A stretch of DNA of 64,000 nucleotides from the NCBI RefSeq assembly GCF_007655135.1, contig NC_045127.1, positions 5,084,001-5,148,000 of the forward strand. Reading direction: 5' to 3'. Within the stretch, counting starts at the first letter, position 1; every line of letters starts with the position of its first letter. This stretch comes from Punica granatum. Lineage: Eukaryota; Streptophyta; Magnoliopsida; Myrtales; Lythraceae. The notes beneath the pieces are model-generated. The model saw only the letters and a list, made by a program, of their open reading frames with translations, was not told the DNA's origin and did no database searches. Of the stretch, positions 45,768 through 58,230 are shown piece by piece. The translations under genes and the position numbers were made by a program.

Positions 45768-48116
45768 CTATCTTGCCTTTCCTAAGCCGAGTTTACAAAT
45801 CTCCGCCGACGCCGGAGCCTCCCAATTGGCGGTCCGCCGCCTCATCTCCTCAAACTCGTTCACGCAGTCCCTCACCTTAAGCTTCCACACCCGCTTCCTC
45901 TCACTTGCCATTCTACTCCCAGCCATCCGGTCGAAGATCTTCTCCCAGCCGCTCTCCCACTCGCCATGGGCATCACATAAATGCAAGGTCCCTTTTTCCC
46001 AGTTGGTCCAGCTCCATCCCTGATCGAGCCCCTTCATGATGTCTTCCACGCACTTGTCCCGGCAAGCAACTGTGCAGGGTCGGCACTTCGCCCCACTCAG
46101 CGGCCCAGGGCTCGACATCGCCGCCACAGGCACCCCGTAGTGGGCTGGCGGGAACCCATACTGCCGGTCCGACACGATGCAGAAAGGCAGGCGCTTCGCC
46201 ACGTAGGAGACGTTCTGGGTGGTGAGCTGTGCCCTGAACGAGGTCTCTGAGTTAAGCTGATGCTTTCCAGCTGCGTCCAGCTGCGGGATCAGGGACAGTC
46301 GGGATAGGGCCACGATTGAAGTGTTCATGTCTCCAACGCCGAGTCGGTCATTCACGCCACCGAAGCTGGAGCCCGTTGGGACCAGATATGTCCCTGGAAC
46401 AAAGAACTCCGGCCCCAGCGGTGCGGTCCAGTACCCATCTACTCGGGTCCGAACTATCCAGTCATACGTGAAGTTCCTTTGCTCTTGGTAGGCTTTGATC
46501 ATCGTCAAGCATCCCTCGACAAGATTAAAGTACTGCAGAAGGCCCTGCCAACGTGAAAACATACAATCTCTATTGTAATTTCTCCATGATTACCATATGA
46601 AAACTGAAAAGGATGTCCAAGTGATCGCCTTTATCACCAAATCAGACGGGAAAAAGAAGGCCTACACAGTTCCATTAATTTGATGAGAAAGAGTAAAAAG
46701 TCAACGAAGGAGAAGTAAGGCCACGACCGGAGTGGGTCCCACCCCACCGCATGCTACAATACGTGGCGTATAATTATTTTATTTTAAACGTCCTTTCTGA
46801 CCTTTACCTTTCGTCCCCTGAAAAATTCATAAACGAAAAAGCTTCCAGCTTTGAACTTATTATTATTTGAATATTGCCATTAATTTCGTAAATAAAATAA
46901 AATAAAATAAGAAGTAGAAGAAGAAGAGAGAGAGGAGAAATCCCAACAGCAACAGCAACAGCAACCGCGAACAGCTTGCTGCAATGTTTTACGCGTAATT
47001 AGTTGAAGACGGGAAACTCAAGAGACCAAAAGAGCTCTTCCTAGTCAAACATCAAATCCTGAACATGTACGGAAAATCGGATTTTTTCAATATCGAATTT
47101 GATCCAAAAGAAGGAAATACATTAATGAATCAAATCTTCAACTTGGTGCTTCAGCCACAGATGCAGAGATCGTTTTCGATGTCACAGACGCTGAAAATGC
47201 CAATGGCAGCAGAAACAACAACGATGTTTCCGTAATTACACACAATACCAAATTTGTTCCTTTCCCAGGACAGCGAAAGTAAACCACCGGACAAATTTCA
47301 AAATAATCTCAACAATTCTTCATCGTGGAGTTAAAATTTGATGGCCGTTTGTTTTAGATTAAAATCATAAAAATTTTAACTTTATTTTTAAATCAATACA
47401 CTACGCAACAATTAAATTCAAAGTTATTTTTACCCCTAAAACCGAACACACCGTGATTAACTGATCATTTTTTAAACTCTGATCTGACCAATTGAGTTTA
47501 AGCTCACAACAATGGGGGTGTCAATGTTTAGGTAAAGAAGATGGATGGAAGGGCTGACCTGAATGCCGTTGGGGGAGCCGCTGGAGGTGAGGACGCGGAG
47601 CTCGGGCTGGGTCTCGGGCATGGGCTGGGGCTGGAAGATCCGGACCCAGGCGATTCTCGGGGCCTTGCTCAGCAGCAGCAGCTTGAACGAGTTCTTGTCG
47701 TACGGGCTGTGCAGGAACAGATCGGCTTCCGGGTAAACCTTCAGAACCCTCTCCACGATCGACGGCCCCGTCAGCTCGAACCTCCTCGCCCCTCCCACCA
47801 GGCACACCGCCATCCTCCCCCTCACGCCCCCTCCCTCCGCCGGCGAATGATTGGCGGCCCCGAAGGAGGATGAATTGGCCGCGGGGTGATGGTTGGGGCG
47901 GTCGACGAGGAAGAAGGAGCGGAGGGGGGCGAAGTTGGAGGAGAAGGGGTTGTAGGGGTTGGAAGGGGTGAAAGTTATGGTGACGAAGACGAAGAGGGAG
48001 AGAGCGGGTATCGTCAGGGTGAGGAACCGCCAGTCGAGATCCGTCAGCCACCGCGGCAACAGATTGCCGGCCCCGAAGAACTTCCTCCCCGGGCTGGCGC
48101 CGCCTCCATTCATCAT
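45768..48116 (-). CDS. Type II membrane protein, glycosyltransferase-like (DUF7796-type)
   Basis: Two exons on the minus strand, 47559-48116 and 45768-46544, joined in phase 0 to 444 residues. A short basic cytosolic head ([14 protein letters not shown]…RWLTDLDW) precedes one membrane anchor ([19 protein letters not shown], about 31-49). The lumenal part begins with a low-complexity linker, then [19 protein letters not shown] and a domain with [24 protein letters not shown] and a cysteine-rich block ([14 protein letters not shown]). The layout is of a Golgi type II enzyme. Related Arabidopsis proteins have been labelled uncharacterised or calcium-binding, and to my recollection the domain is DUF7796. 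No enzymatic activity can be claimed. The first of two ATGs (48116) is taken. The intron is 1.0 kb. Confidence 0.8.
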
Positions 48117-49209
48117 GGGCTGCCGCTTTTACCTAATCCCCTTATGACTCCGACCCCATAATCCGCCGGGTCCTATCAATATCCCCGATCCATTCCAATT
48201 CAATTCAATTCAAGTCAGTGGAATGGACGGAGAATGGGAATTCTAGAGAGAGAAAGAACGGAGTCGGCACAGATGGAAGAGGGAGAGAGGGGAAGGGAAG
48301 GGAAGCCGCTCTGTTGGATTCTGCAGCTTTTTGGTTTGAGGGGAAGAAGTAGAAGATGGCGGTGGTGATCTTTTGGTGTGAGGAGGATCCAGGGGCCTTG
48401 GAGTAAATATAGGAGGCTCGTGGGGGTATAATGGTCTTTTCCCTAGCGTTGAGTTGCTTGGTCGAAAGTCGAAATTGCGAATTTTTTGTTTTATCGACGG
48501 GGTGTTTTGAAATTTACGTTTTCAACGGTTGATCCATGCAATCAAAGTGCCATGGTCTAAATCTTTACCAAACTTTGTTTAACTTTCGTCTTTCTTTTTT
48601 CTCGGGCTTAGATAATATGGAACTTAATTCCATTCGAGAGTCAATTCGACTCTGATCACAAAGTAAATTCAATGAATTTCAAATCTTGTATGCAGTAGAG
48701 AGATAAAATTAAAAATTAAAAGTCGTTCTAAATTGAGTCGTGCATGGTATCGGTTCATTGTGACATGGATCGATTGTTTGAGATCAAAAGAATGCTTGAG
48801 ATGTTTCGTCAATGAGGAAGCCTATTTTCCTGGGATTCATTATCTAATTTGAGAATTTCTTTTGCTGAATTCACTATCGCTTTCCCTTCTTTTCCACTGG
48901 TCAGAATAAACTCATCAAAATTGGGAAGCGGAGTTAATTGGGGTGATTAATCAATGATGTTTTAACATTTTGTAACGCAAATGATATAATGATTAAGGAT
49001 TTATTTGAAAAGGAAAACAAATTCGATGATAGCAAGCCAAATTGGGCATTGAGAGGCTTCTTCTCGTATTAGAAAAGGAGATCAACCGGATAAATGGCCG
49101 GTCCGTGGTCCAACCGGTTGAGTTGAGCGATGCCGGTATTTTTAATGAGAAATCTCGCGCGAAAAGCCGTAGCCATCTATTGTTAGAAGGGCTGATCTTG
49201 CTATAATAT
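48117..49209. other. Promoter and intergenic DNA left of the LINE insertion
   Basis: The first ~250 bp is a purine-rich 5' region of the type II membrane protein gene. The remainder is AT-rich without a recognised gene. Confidence 0.5.
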
Positions 49210-49222
49210 CTTGATATTAATT
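49210..49222. repeat. Left target-site duplication of the LINE (CTTGATATTAATT)
   Basis: Thirteen bases identical to 50272-50284. It abuts the poly(T) that marks the element's 3' end. Confidence 0.85.
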
Positions 49223-50271
49223 TTTTTTTTTTTGGATAAATGATGAAACTTCATTGATAACAGATGAATTTACATCAGAAACCAATACCATTTTCCTCTA
49301 TACGGAGTAAAATAAAAAATACCCAAGAGCTACTCCCAAGTCAACTAGTTGCAGTATCAAAATGGTGAAACATATGCCTCGCAATGATAGAGTGTGCAAT
49401 TTTGCATGAGAATCGAGGGAGAACAGACAACTTTGCTTTCACATCCGAGAAGATCCTTCGTATTATAATTGTTGGAGGCGAGACTTGATTCCGGTAGAGC
49501 CTGGCGTTCCTCTCCCTCCAGATGCAGTAAATGTAGTGAGTCCAGAGAAGTTTAAGACAAATAATATCCAGCTTCTTTCCACGGAGAGAGGAGACCCAGC
49601 AAAGTTCCGTATTCCAGTCGACATTGTGTTTGTTCATTCCAACACGGTCTAATAAACTTCTCCAAATCCCTTGGGTGATAGGGCATTCAAAAAAGAGGTG
49701 ATTTCGGGTCTCCAATTCCTAACTACAGAATTCGCATTCGGGTGCAGTAATCGAGATTCTCCAACTCATAAGCCTATCTTTTGTACTCAATCTATTATGA
49801 ATACAAAGCCAGCTAATGAAAGAGGATCGAGGAAACTGCCCCTCAAACCAGATTGCGTTCCTCCATTCCATCTTCTGGCTTCTGGGACTAAAGCATTTCC
49901 ACGCACTAGCAACAGAAAATGTCTCGGATTTGTGAGCCGTCCATGTGACCCTATCACGATCAGAGAGTTGAATTGCATTAGCGAGATCACGGAGCAGGCC
50001 AGCTTGCAGATCCGAGCTTCTAGGCCAATGCCAGCATCCATCAACCAGAATCGAACTAACTGTTGCGTGCTCCCTAATCGACGGAAAGCACTGGAGCCCC
50101 CTGGTGCAATAGTTTATTAAAGAACCGACCGGTAACCACTTGTCATACCAGAAAGATACATTCGTACCAGGGCCAACACAATAGCGGATATAGGGAGACA
50201 TCAAAGTCCTCAGCTGCAAAAGTTTTCTCCAGTTCCAAGAACAATCACCAGGTATCCTTAAAGACCAAATA
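49223..50271 (-). mobile_element. 5'-truncated LINE (non-LTR retrotransposon) insertion
   Basis: Bounded by 13 bp target duplications, with a poly(A) tail (seen as T13 at 49221-49233) at the 3' end. The minus strand encodes the C-terminal end of a reverse transcriptase polyprotein: SFWYDKWLPVGSL, WTAHKSETFSVASAWK, FISWLCIHNRLSTKDRL, CEFC, then HLFFECP, i.e. the zf-RVT region, down to an end near 49341. The frame is open for nearly 1 kb apart from one TAG at 49719-49721, so the insertion is fairly young. Only about 1 kb of a presumably 5-7 kb element is present, the usual result of incomplete reverse transcription. Confidence 0.92.
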
Positions 50272-50284
50272 CTTGATATTAATT
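50272..50284. repeat. Right target-site duplication of the LINE
   Basis: CTTGATATTAATT, an exact copy of 49210-49222, adjoining the truncated 5' end of the element. Confidence 0.85.
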
Positions 50285-50687
50285 CACATTCATTTACTAT
50301 GCGTAACACGTTCATCATTTGGAATGGTAAATAATGTCAATGTTAATTTATTCGTCTTTATATTGGTTCATGTTTGTTTGTTTCTTATGTATGTACCCAT
50401 CGCAGGAGTTGTCCATTAACTGACAATCTTTTGGAGATTAATACAAGTGAATACATAAACTTTAGTGACCGTAAAAGGCATATAGGGATGGGAACCGGAT
50501 CGCTACTTAAAATGAGTACGCATGTCAAGCTCCATGTTTCAACTTTCATGTTTCTAACGTCATGCCCGATGGCCCTTGCCAATCGATCTTCGATTGTATT
50601 ATTGGTAATAATGCCTACTCGAAAACTAATTGATAAAAAGTTAGTAATCAACTTGTTCTGATCTTTGTATCCACGAAAAACTGCTGA
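50285..50687. other. Intergenic DNA between the LINE and the duplicated fragment
   Basis: No gene, repeat or promoter cluster recognised. Overlapping open frames on both strands at 50374-50801 have no identifiable product. Confidence 0.45.
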
Positions 50688-50888
50688 CGGCCGAAGAAGC
50701 CACTGACCCACGACGCCTACGGCGGGGAAATGTGCGGGACTAAGCAGGGACAGGAGACATCTGACATGCCGAAAGACAAGCGACCAGCAAGCAAGACGCA
50801 AAGCGCGGATGGGCTGCGGAGGCCTACTGCCCCGCCCTCCACCGGGGACCGGGACATCAACATCACCGACTTATCATATATTCAGTAA
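50688..50888 (+). pseudogene. 5'-truncated duplicate of the small hydrophilic protein gene
   Basis: An open frame of 66 codons follows a TGA at 50685-50687 and ends with TAA at 50886-50888. It matches the gene at 45019-45300 from PLTHDAYGGEM onward (the intact gene reads SLTHDPYGGGI) and ends STGDRDINITDLSYIQ. The N-terminal ~24 codons and the promoter are missing, and no in-frame ATG exists before the mid-protein GEM. A KHKPP segment present in the parent is deleted. The frame itself is intact. Confidence 0.75.
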
Positions 50889-51387
50889 TACGTCGTGTTC
50901 TCTCTTGTAAACCATTTTTGTTTTGGCTCTTTACTTTAGTTCGATCCATGATAGTCATAGCTCCTTAAGGTGACATTTCTCGTCTTAATTTTTTTAGCTC
51001 CTCCCATCCAAATTTAGTAAATTTGAGAATGATGATTTGAATGGAAGTTTTGTTCTACGGATGAAAGGTAGAAAACCCAACTACTCGATCTTCTTGTGTG
51101 CGGCGTAGTGTTCCATAACGATATTGCGCCGGTTGGATGATTACTAACATAAGAAGGCACGAGATTTCACCATGTCACGTACATGGAAGGTTAGAAGTCA
51201 GGCCAAAGGGCGGTGACCTACCCACCCGAAGAATTTCAACCCCCATACTTATTTTATCGAATTTCTCTTTTTAAAAGAAAAAAAGAAAGCACAAAATCGA
51301 TAATTTACGCATATTTCCTAAAGATTTTTGGCCTAGGAGTCGGAGAAATTAATCTATATCCCAAAAATGCTAGCTCTCGCAGTTTTG
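50696..51387. repeat. Segmental duplication, copy 2 (about 0.69 kb)
   Basis: Diverged copy of 45091-45735. It contains an extra block of roughly 45 bp before the shared AAGGCACGAGATTTCACC and several small indels. The direct orientation and breakpoint inside the coding sequence point to a dispersed segment duplication rather than retrotransposition, since 3' non-transcribed flank appears to be included. Confidence 0.85.
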
Positions 51388-52430
51388 ATTAGTATTTTTA
51401 TGAATTATTAAATATGAATATTCTAATTGTTATTTATTTTTAAAGACTTTGAGATAGGCAAAGTGTTTTTATTTATTCTTTGTTAATTTTATATGTTATG
51501 TGCTTCTATCGCCATCGTAGAGTGGTTGAAAATGATCAATATATGTTAGAATAAGAGGATTTTTGTTGATCTAACCAGTCAATTGCAATATTAAAACCAA
51601 ACTAGTCCTTTGACACGACAATCTAAATCCCATCTAGCATTTAATAAATAAAGGATTTTTGTTATATTTGCACGCGAAGAAATCGTCAATCGTGGTGCAT
51701 CTTAATTAGAAAGTATCGGTTTGAGAATTGTGAAGTATGGGCCATGAGAGTTTTTGAAGTGAGACGTGATAAAAGAGAAAGGATTCGAGATTTTCTTCTC
51801 TAAAAATCAAATATTTTGGTGTAATTATTCATTGAAAATTATTATCGTAATTCGAAAGATATTCAAATTCAACCTTTTCAAATTACAATAACACGTGAAA
51901 AACCAATTAAAAAAGGGGACTCTACTTACGTCGGGGGACGGTCCTCCCGTAATTGCAATTTTATAAATGGCTCCAATTTCCAATCATTCCATGTGACCCT
52001 CAGATTATTTTTCGAATGAATTGCTGGCGGAAATGAATGGATCAGCTGACTTCGATATTTAATTTTACTGGGGAATGCAATTTTCTTTTATTTTTTTTTT
52101 CCTTTTATTTCCTGCAACTTACATTTATTTATCCAGCTCAATAGTATTTGTGGACCCAACAGCCCAACTAGCCCGATAAGTACAACAGAGAACGTGGAAG
52201 AACCTGGACCCATTGGCCCCGTACAAATCATGGATCTGGCCCATTAATGATACCGAAATTCAAACATTGGTCCAAACATTAGACCAAAAGTTACAATCAT
52301 ATTCGCGCCGGATTGCATTTCGGTGGACCGACTGCAGTGATTTTATTCTTATATGATGTAATTTATATATTATGTATATTGTAGTTAGCCTGAAGGATCC
52401 TTTTGATATTTCGAGTCTTATAATATTGCA
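51388..52430. other. AT-rich intergenic DNA
   Basis: No coding signal recognised. GGCCCC/TGGCCC motifs near 52170-52245 are isolated. The right end borders MITE copy B. Confidence 0.5.
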
Positions 52431-52733
52431 TTGTTTGGGATTAGAGTTGAGTTACTTTATTCTAACTTTATATATATATATATAATTGGTTGTAATAATC
52501 GTGTTGTTGAATTATGAGAAAAACAGTGAAAAAGTAATGAATAGTTAAAAGAAAGTGATGGATGTACTGTTAAATTATGAAAAAAATAATGAATAGTTGA
52601 GAGAATTTAATATTAAAATTTGAATTTAATAGTTAAAATATTTTTTTTAAAAAAAACAAGTAATAATTATATTGTTGAATTGAAGATAAGTTAACTCAAG
52701 TAAAATAGAGTTAAAACTATAAAACCAAACAAA
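52431..52733 (+). mobile_element. MITE, copy B (same family as 6351-6642)
   Basis: The left end TTGTTTGGGATTAGAGTTGAG and the reverse complement of the right end (TTTGTTTGGTTTTATAGTT) form the terminal inverted repeat. The interior aligns with copy A in the same orientation (TTGAATTATGAGAAAAA, GTAATGAATAGT, AGAATTTAATATTAAAA, TTGTTGAATTGAAGATAAGT). An (AT)n run near 52469 is specific to this copy. Non-coding. Confidence 0.75.
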
Positions 52734-53150
52734 GTAATAATCTTTATCCTTGAATGTTTCACCTTATACTCGTCTTTTTAGTAATGACGAAGATCCTCAT
52801 TACTTTCGAGAAGAAAACGTGTTAACTTTAGGATGCAAAGCGGTGATCGTGAACTTTACGGTTGCACATCTACAAATTTCAGAACTCGAGGGAGCAAACT
52901 AAAATTTGCCACCACATTTCTAAGTTTATTCTTTTGGGCCCATGAACTTTCTGTTTCCAACCAAATCCACCATTTCAGTCCCATCTTCTTCCTCTCCTTC
53001 TCCAGCCATCGCAGCGACAAAAACCATAACGGAAGGCTCAGATACAGAGAGAGAGAGAGCGCGCGCAGGAAGATACCGTTAGAAGCTGAAGCAAGCAATG
53101 CGAGTTCGGTGCTGAAGCCTCCATAGCCTGATTGCTTCTGTGATCGAATC
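52734..53150. other. Promoter and 5' UTR of the EIPR1-like gene
   Basis: A short purine tract GAGAGAGAGAGCGCGCGC lies near 53046, about 100 bp before the start codon. No other feature was recognised. Confidence 0.5.
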
Positions 53151-56100
53151 ATGCAGGGAGCTTCATCGGGCGTAGGCTATGGCCTCAAGTACCAGGTCAA
53201 CACCCTCCCCAAAACCCTCGCTCTCACTCTCTCGGCATCTCATTCTCTGTGTTTGAACCGGAATCTGAGCTTGTGATGTAATAATGTCCAGGCAAGGTGC
53301 ATCTCCGATGTGAGAGCCGACACAGATCACACCAGCTTCCTCACCGGTACTCTCAGTCTTAAAGAAGAAAACGAGGTGAATTGAGCTCGAATTTAGATGT
53401 TTCCGGTGCAATTTATACTTGGAGCGAGGTTCTCGTTGATCTGGACTGGATTGCGTTTCAGGTGCATTTGATCCGTCTCTCATCAGGTGGAACGGAGCTC
53501 GTATGCGAGGGGCTGTTCTCGCATCCGAACGAGATCTGGGACCTGCGCTCGTGTCCCTTCGACCAGCGCATCTTCTCGACCGTCTACTCTTCCGGTAACT
53601 GGTTCAGCATTGATTCTCACTCGTAGTTTGTTATGCCGCAATTCCATACGCTGGAGAACGGGGATATGCATTTCAGTTTGGTTGATTGCATATTTCACTT
53701 CCCGACTGCATGAATGCCGTCATCTGTTGGCAACTTTTGCTGCTCAATGGCGCCTTCTTAGCTCATGGACTGAACACTTGGCCATTAGTCCCATGCTTTC
53801 CTTTCATGCCATGGTCGTCATTCCTGATCTCTGCATGTACAGTTAGCAATGGTTCCATAGATCGTAGCACAATTGCTTTTACCCTCTATCACAAACTTTT
53901 CTTGTCCTTTAGATGGACAATTGTTTATATTCAGTTGCCATCTCTTTTATGGACTGGTTGCCATTATATAATGCTTATTTTCATCCATCCAATTCAATTG
54001 GTATCCCGTTGGTTTTTCCCTGATATGTTTCCGTATAATTTAAGGTGAATCGTTTGGAGCAGCAGTGTGGCAGATCCCTGAGCTTTATGGGCAACTAAAT
54101 TCTCCTCAGTTGGAAAAGATTGCCTCTCTTGATTCACTTGTGGGCAAGATTAATTGGTGAGCTCTTAATCATTGAGTCTTAGTTCTGTATGTATTGTTGC
54201 AGTTTATAGGATTTCTGAAATTCCATTTTTTTTCTTCCCCTGTTCATTTTACTTTCGCTAGATTATTTATTATAGCTAGGATTATTTTGCGGTTTTTATT
54301 CTGTCAATGATATTAATTTCTATGGATTATGGTAATTTATGAATGTATCCTGGGGTTCCAACAAAGGCCTTGTTGCAATGCTCTCTATTGTTTGTCACTA
54401 CCTTATTGTTACAATGTACCTCTGACACTATTTTTTGTATCTCTTTTGGAAATTACTTTGAAAATACAATGTATTGAACTGAATGATGTTTGTCACATGA
54501 GTTTGTTATGTTTCTGTCTCATTCTGTTGATTGCTTGTTTTCCCTTGACTAAATCAATCTGCCAATGTTTATGACAGTGTACTTTGGTGGCCTTCTGGAA
54601 AGCATGAAAAGTTGATCAGCATTGACCAGGAAAATATTTTCTCGTGGAACTTAGATTGTTCCAAAAAAGTATCTCAGGTAATTCCCGTTGAATCTTGCAT
54701 GCTAATAGAGAGATGCGGTCTTAATCACTGGCATTCCTGCTTTTGTTTTACTTCTGTATGGTCCTCTTTTTTCTCAAAAACTTCTTCCGCAAGACTAGTG
54801 CTCTAAATTGGCAGTGGAAAGACAAGATACCGAGGATTGCTGTTATAAGGATTATCTTTCAATTGAATGTATCCTGTGAATGAGTAACTCCATGTTCTCA
54901 TTCAGGCATGTCACTGTCAATTGGTTATTAACAAGGCATATTCTCAAATTCTGTGACATCTGATATTCTCGAGGCAGTGAATGAATTGCAGCTGAAGCTG
55001 AAGGACATGATATCTCTCATTAGGTCTTAATATTACATCTAAATTTGTACAAATAGTTGGTTGAACAATGAATTGTTGGTGTTTGTAAAATTATGTCTTT
55101 TGTTGACACTGGCAGATAATGTGATTAAACCCTGTTACTGCATTTAAGTTCTTCACATGTCAGAAGGCATGGTCTCTTTGTTAATTCTTGTACCCTCTAT
55201 TGGCAGTTCTTGTTTCCTTTGGTTGAGGTTTTCACATCCTTTAAGCATTGCACATACCTAGAGGTATTGTGCATGTGATTGTTTGTTCCCTCTGTACTAC
55301 TAGTTGATTTCTCGGAAATAAGTGTACAAAATTTCTTATCAAATCCCATCATATTTTCTCTTCAACATTGTGACCGATATATCGATATTTGCTGCTCTTA
55401 TGCTTTGTGCTGATTTTATTCAGGTCTTGTTTAAAAAAAAATATCTAGGTCCAGTCGCAGGAGTCCGCTGGTATGCTGCATTATCTATCCGGTGGAGCAT
55501 GGGATCCACATGATGTAAACGCTGTTGCAGCAACCTGTGAATCATCAGTTCAGTTTTGGGACCTGAGGACAATGAAGTATGTTACTCTATTTATATGAAT
55601 TTCATCATATTTAATTCAATTGATAAAATGGCCAAGAGCAAAATTTTTGCACTTTATTTATTTGACTGTGTAGATTCACTCTGGATTTGTGATGTTGCCT
55701 TCATGTTCTTTTGCTGTCTGTGGCTTCTTGTATCACAATGAACGCTTTAGTATTCTCCTATTGATCTGGGTCTACTTGGTTTGGAGGAAACTGAATAGAG
55801 CAACAAGCACTTATCAATTTGAAGAAGCTTCTTTTGCTCTCTTTTCGTTTTAGTAAGTACAAGAATATTTTTCCTTTAGCCTAGGGACAATTCTTGATGG
55901 ATATGTAGATTTCATGCTGCTGTTTATAGGGTTTGTATTTCGTTTTCCCTACATGCAAGCTGAGAAATTTTAGATTGTTTATTTTGCATATCTCTTTAGA
56001 GATGCACATCCTGGTGGCTGATATATTTTATGATTTCAGGAAGACCAACTCGATTGAATGTACCCATGTCCATGATCTTGAATATGACACGAGGAAGAAG

Positions 56101-58230
56101 CATATACTTGTAAGAATACACTATCATTCTTCAGCTGGTTTCCAAAAGCTGAACTCATTTTTATCACGTGTTTTTGTTTCATGTTTACTTTTGTTCTCTA
56201 GGGACATCTTGCATTTTGTGGGCCTATGCAATTGAATGCATGTGTATAGAAATTTCTAATGTTTATAAATACTTGAGATACTTTGAAGAGCATCATCTAT
56301 AGGCTGTGAGCCCTCATTAGTTTGTTTTTAAGGAATCACATTTCTTATGCATTAACAGACTCCAGATTATTCTTAGCTCAGTGTCTTCTCTGAAAAAGGT
56401 TCAGCAGGCACTCGTGCAGCTATATATCGGAACATCATTGTGGAGTGGTTAGTGTGGTAAATTTTGTTACCATGTACAGCCGTGCTGCAAGCCTGCAACA
56501 GTGTGACTACAGCTTATTCCACCCCGAGTGGAAGTGAAACAATATTTCGGGCTATGAAATAATGTCTTATTCATTAGCATTTGTGAAATTGATAAAATAA
56601 AATATGATGGGAAATAGTGTCTTTCTCGGCCCTATAGCATTCTATGACATTGCAATATGAGCTGTCTCACCATAATTACAGGTGACAGCAGAGGATGAAT
56701 CTGGAATACATATATGGGATCTTAGGATGCCAAAAGTTCCCATCCAAGAGCTCCCTGGACATGCGCATTGGTAAAAATCATCTTATGGATTATTTTACTG
56801 AATTTGTTTTAATCATTTTGATTAGATGGTAAGTATGAAACTAATTCCCAAAATTAAAACTTTCGCAGGACATGGACTGTTAGGTGTAATCCTGAGTATG
56901 ATGGATTGATTCTGGTAGACACACACTCTCTCTCTCTCTACTTTCACATACATGTTGTGTTTTTTCTCATATTTCATGAGATACTTGCATGCGGCAAGCT
57001 GTAAGATACAACGTGTTTGGCCATCTTTATAGAAAAGCATGTTTAGATAGTCATTTCTGTATACTTTTAAGCCTCATTTTAATCAATAGAATCATACAAA
57101 ATTTAGTTTAGATGTATCTTTTGCCTCAATTTGTCTGCTTAAGGCCTTGCTGATGTGAATCAGGGAAATCGTTGTCATTCATTGAAATTATTGGGTTCGC
57201 ATGATGACTCACTGCCTTTATATAATAAAGAACATTTTTTTCTCCCTACAATCAGTCATTACAACAACAATTCAATGAATAATTGATTTTTTGTCTGTTG
57301 TGATTCTGCACAACTTTTATTGAAACTGTTGCAGAGTGCTGGCACAGACTCTACTGTCAACTTGTGGTTGTCTTCCTCTAGCAGTGAGGATGGGTAAGCT
57401 CAGTATGGTCTGATAACTAAAACCTTTTTACCATGATAGTGCAACAAGGAATAATGTTTTAGATGCATTAGAAGAAGCAGAAATAAATATATAAAAGTTT
57501 AAATGATTATAGGACACACTTTGTAAATCTAACAACTTCTCTCTATTCTCATAATGGCAGGATGGTCGAATCACCTACTAAGCGGTTTAATCCTTTACTC
57601 AATACGTACACTGACTACGAAGATTGTGTTTACAGTAATTACTTCCTTCCTAATGTTAAAGCCAAAAATAAAAAATAAAAAAATCATATGACAGATACTT
57701 ACACCTTTCATCTGGTGGTACAGGTGTAGCATGGAGTACACGTGAACCGTGGATTTTTGCATCATTATCTTATGATGGAAGGGTAAGGGTATTAGTATGT
57801 TACGACCTTGAAAGTTGAGATATACCAATTAATATCACAAGTTTTACTCCTCGAGAAGGTTATTTGAAATTTGTAACTTTCCAAGTCTGATGAGTACTAG
57901 GCTATAACATGATCCCCTGGACTTTGATGCCGAGTGCTGTAGCATACAATTTTCAATCCTCTTATTACAAGTGTCAAATTTTGCATAACAATTTACATGA
58001 TCTACACTGTTTAAGGCATTTTCTTAAAAATTATGGTCATGCAATGCAGGATGTGTTGTAATATAACTCGCATTGGGAGATCGAGCTACCTACTATATCA
58101 TAATTAAATAGTGTCTTAGTAATAGCATCACAAAACTCGGGTGGTTGCTGGAATATTAATCTTCTTGTCTTCCTGCTATGTGAAACAGGTTGTCGTTGAA
58201 TCAGTGAAGCCATATCTATCCAAGAAGTGA
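53151..58230 (+). CDS. EIPR1/TSSC1-like WD40-repeat protein
   Basis: Thirteen exons: 53151-53195, 53292-53375, 53462-53594, 54045-54156, 54578-54677, 55449-55576, 56040-56109, 56682-56770, 56869-56914, 57335-57393, 57561-57634, 57724-57782, 58189-58230. They sum to 1,041 bp, 346 residues. The product resembles human EIPR1 (TSSC1), which binds the EARP and GARP tethering complexes and acts in endosomal recycling; the plant role is inferred. WD-type strands are visible: HPNEIWDLRSCPFDQRIFST, GAWDPHDVNAVAATCESSV with FWDLRTMK, DESGIHIWDLRMP, GHAHWTWTVRCNPEYDGLIL, SAGTDSTVNLW and EDCVYSVAWSTREPWIFASL. The last matches the EIPR1 ending (…DPWLFASLSYDGR) closely. All introns are GT-AG. It is slightly shorter than human EIPR1 (about 387). 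Confidence 0.92.

Noticed and set aside
47521..48051. Long alternative frames across exon 1 of the type II membrane protein gene
   Set aside because: Pro/Arg/Gly-rich translations typical of wrong-frame reading of GC-rich exons. Only the chosen frame has a membrane anchor and joins to exon 2.
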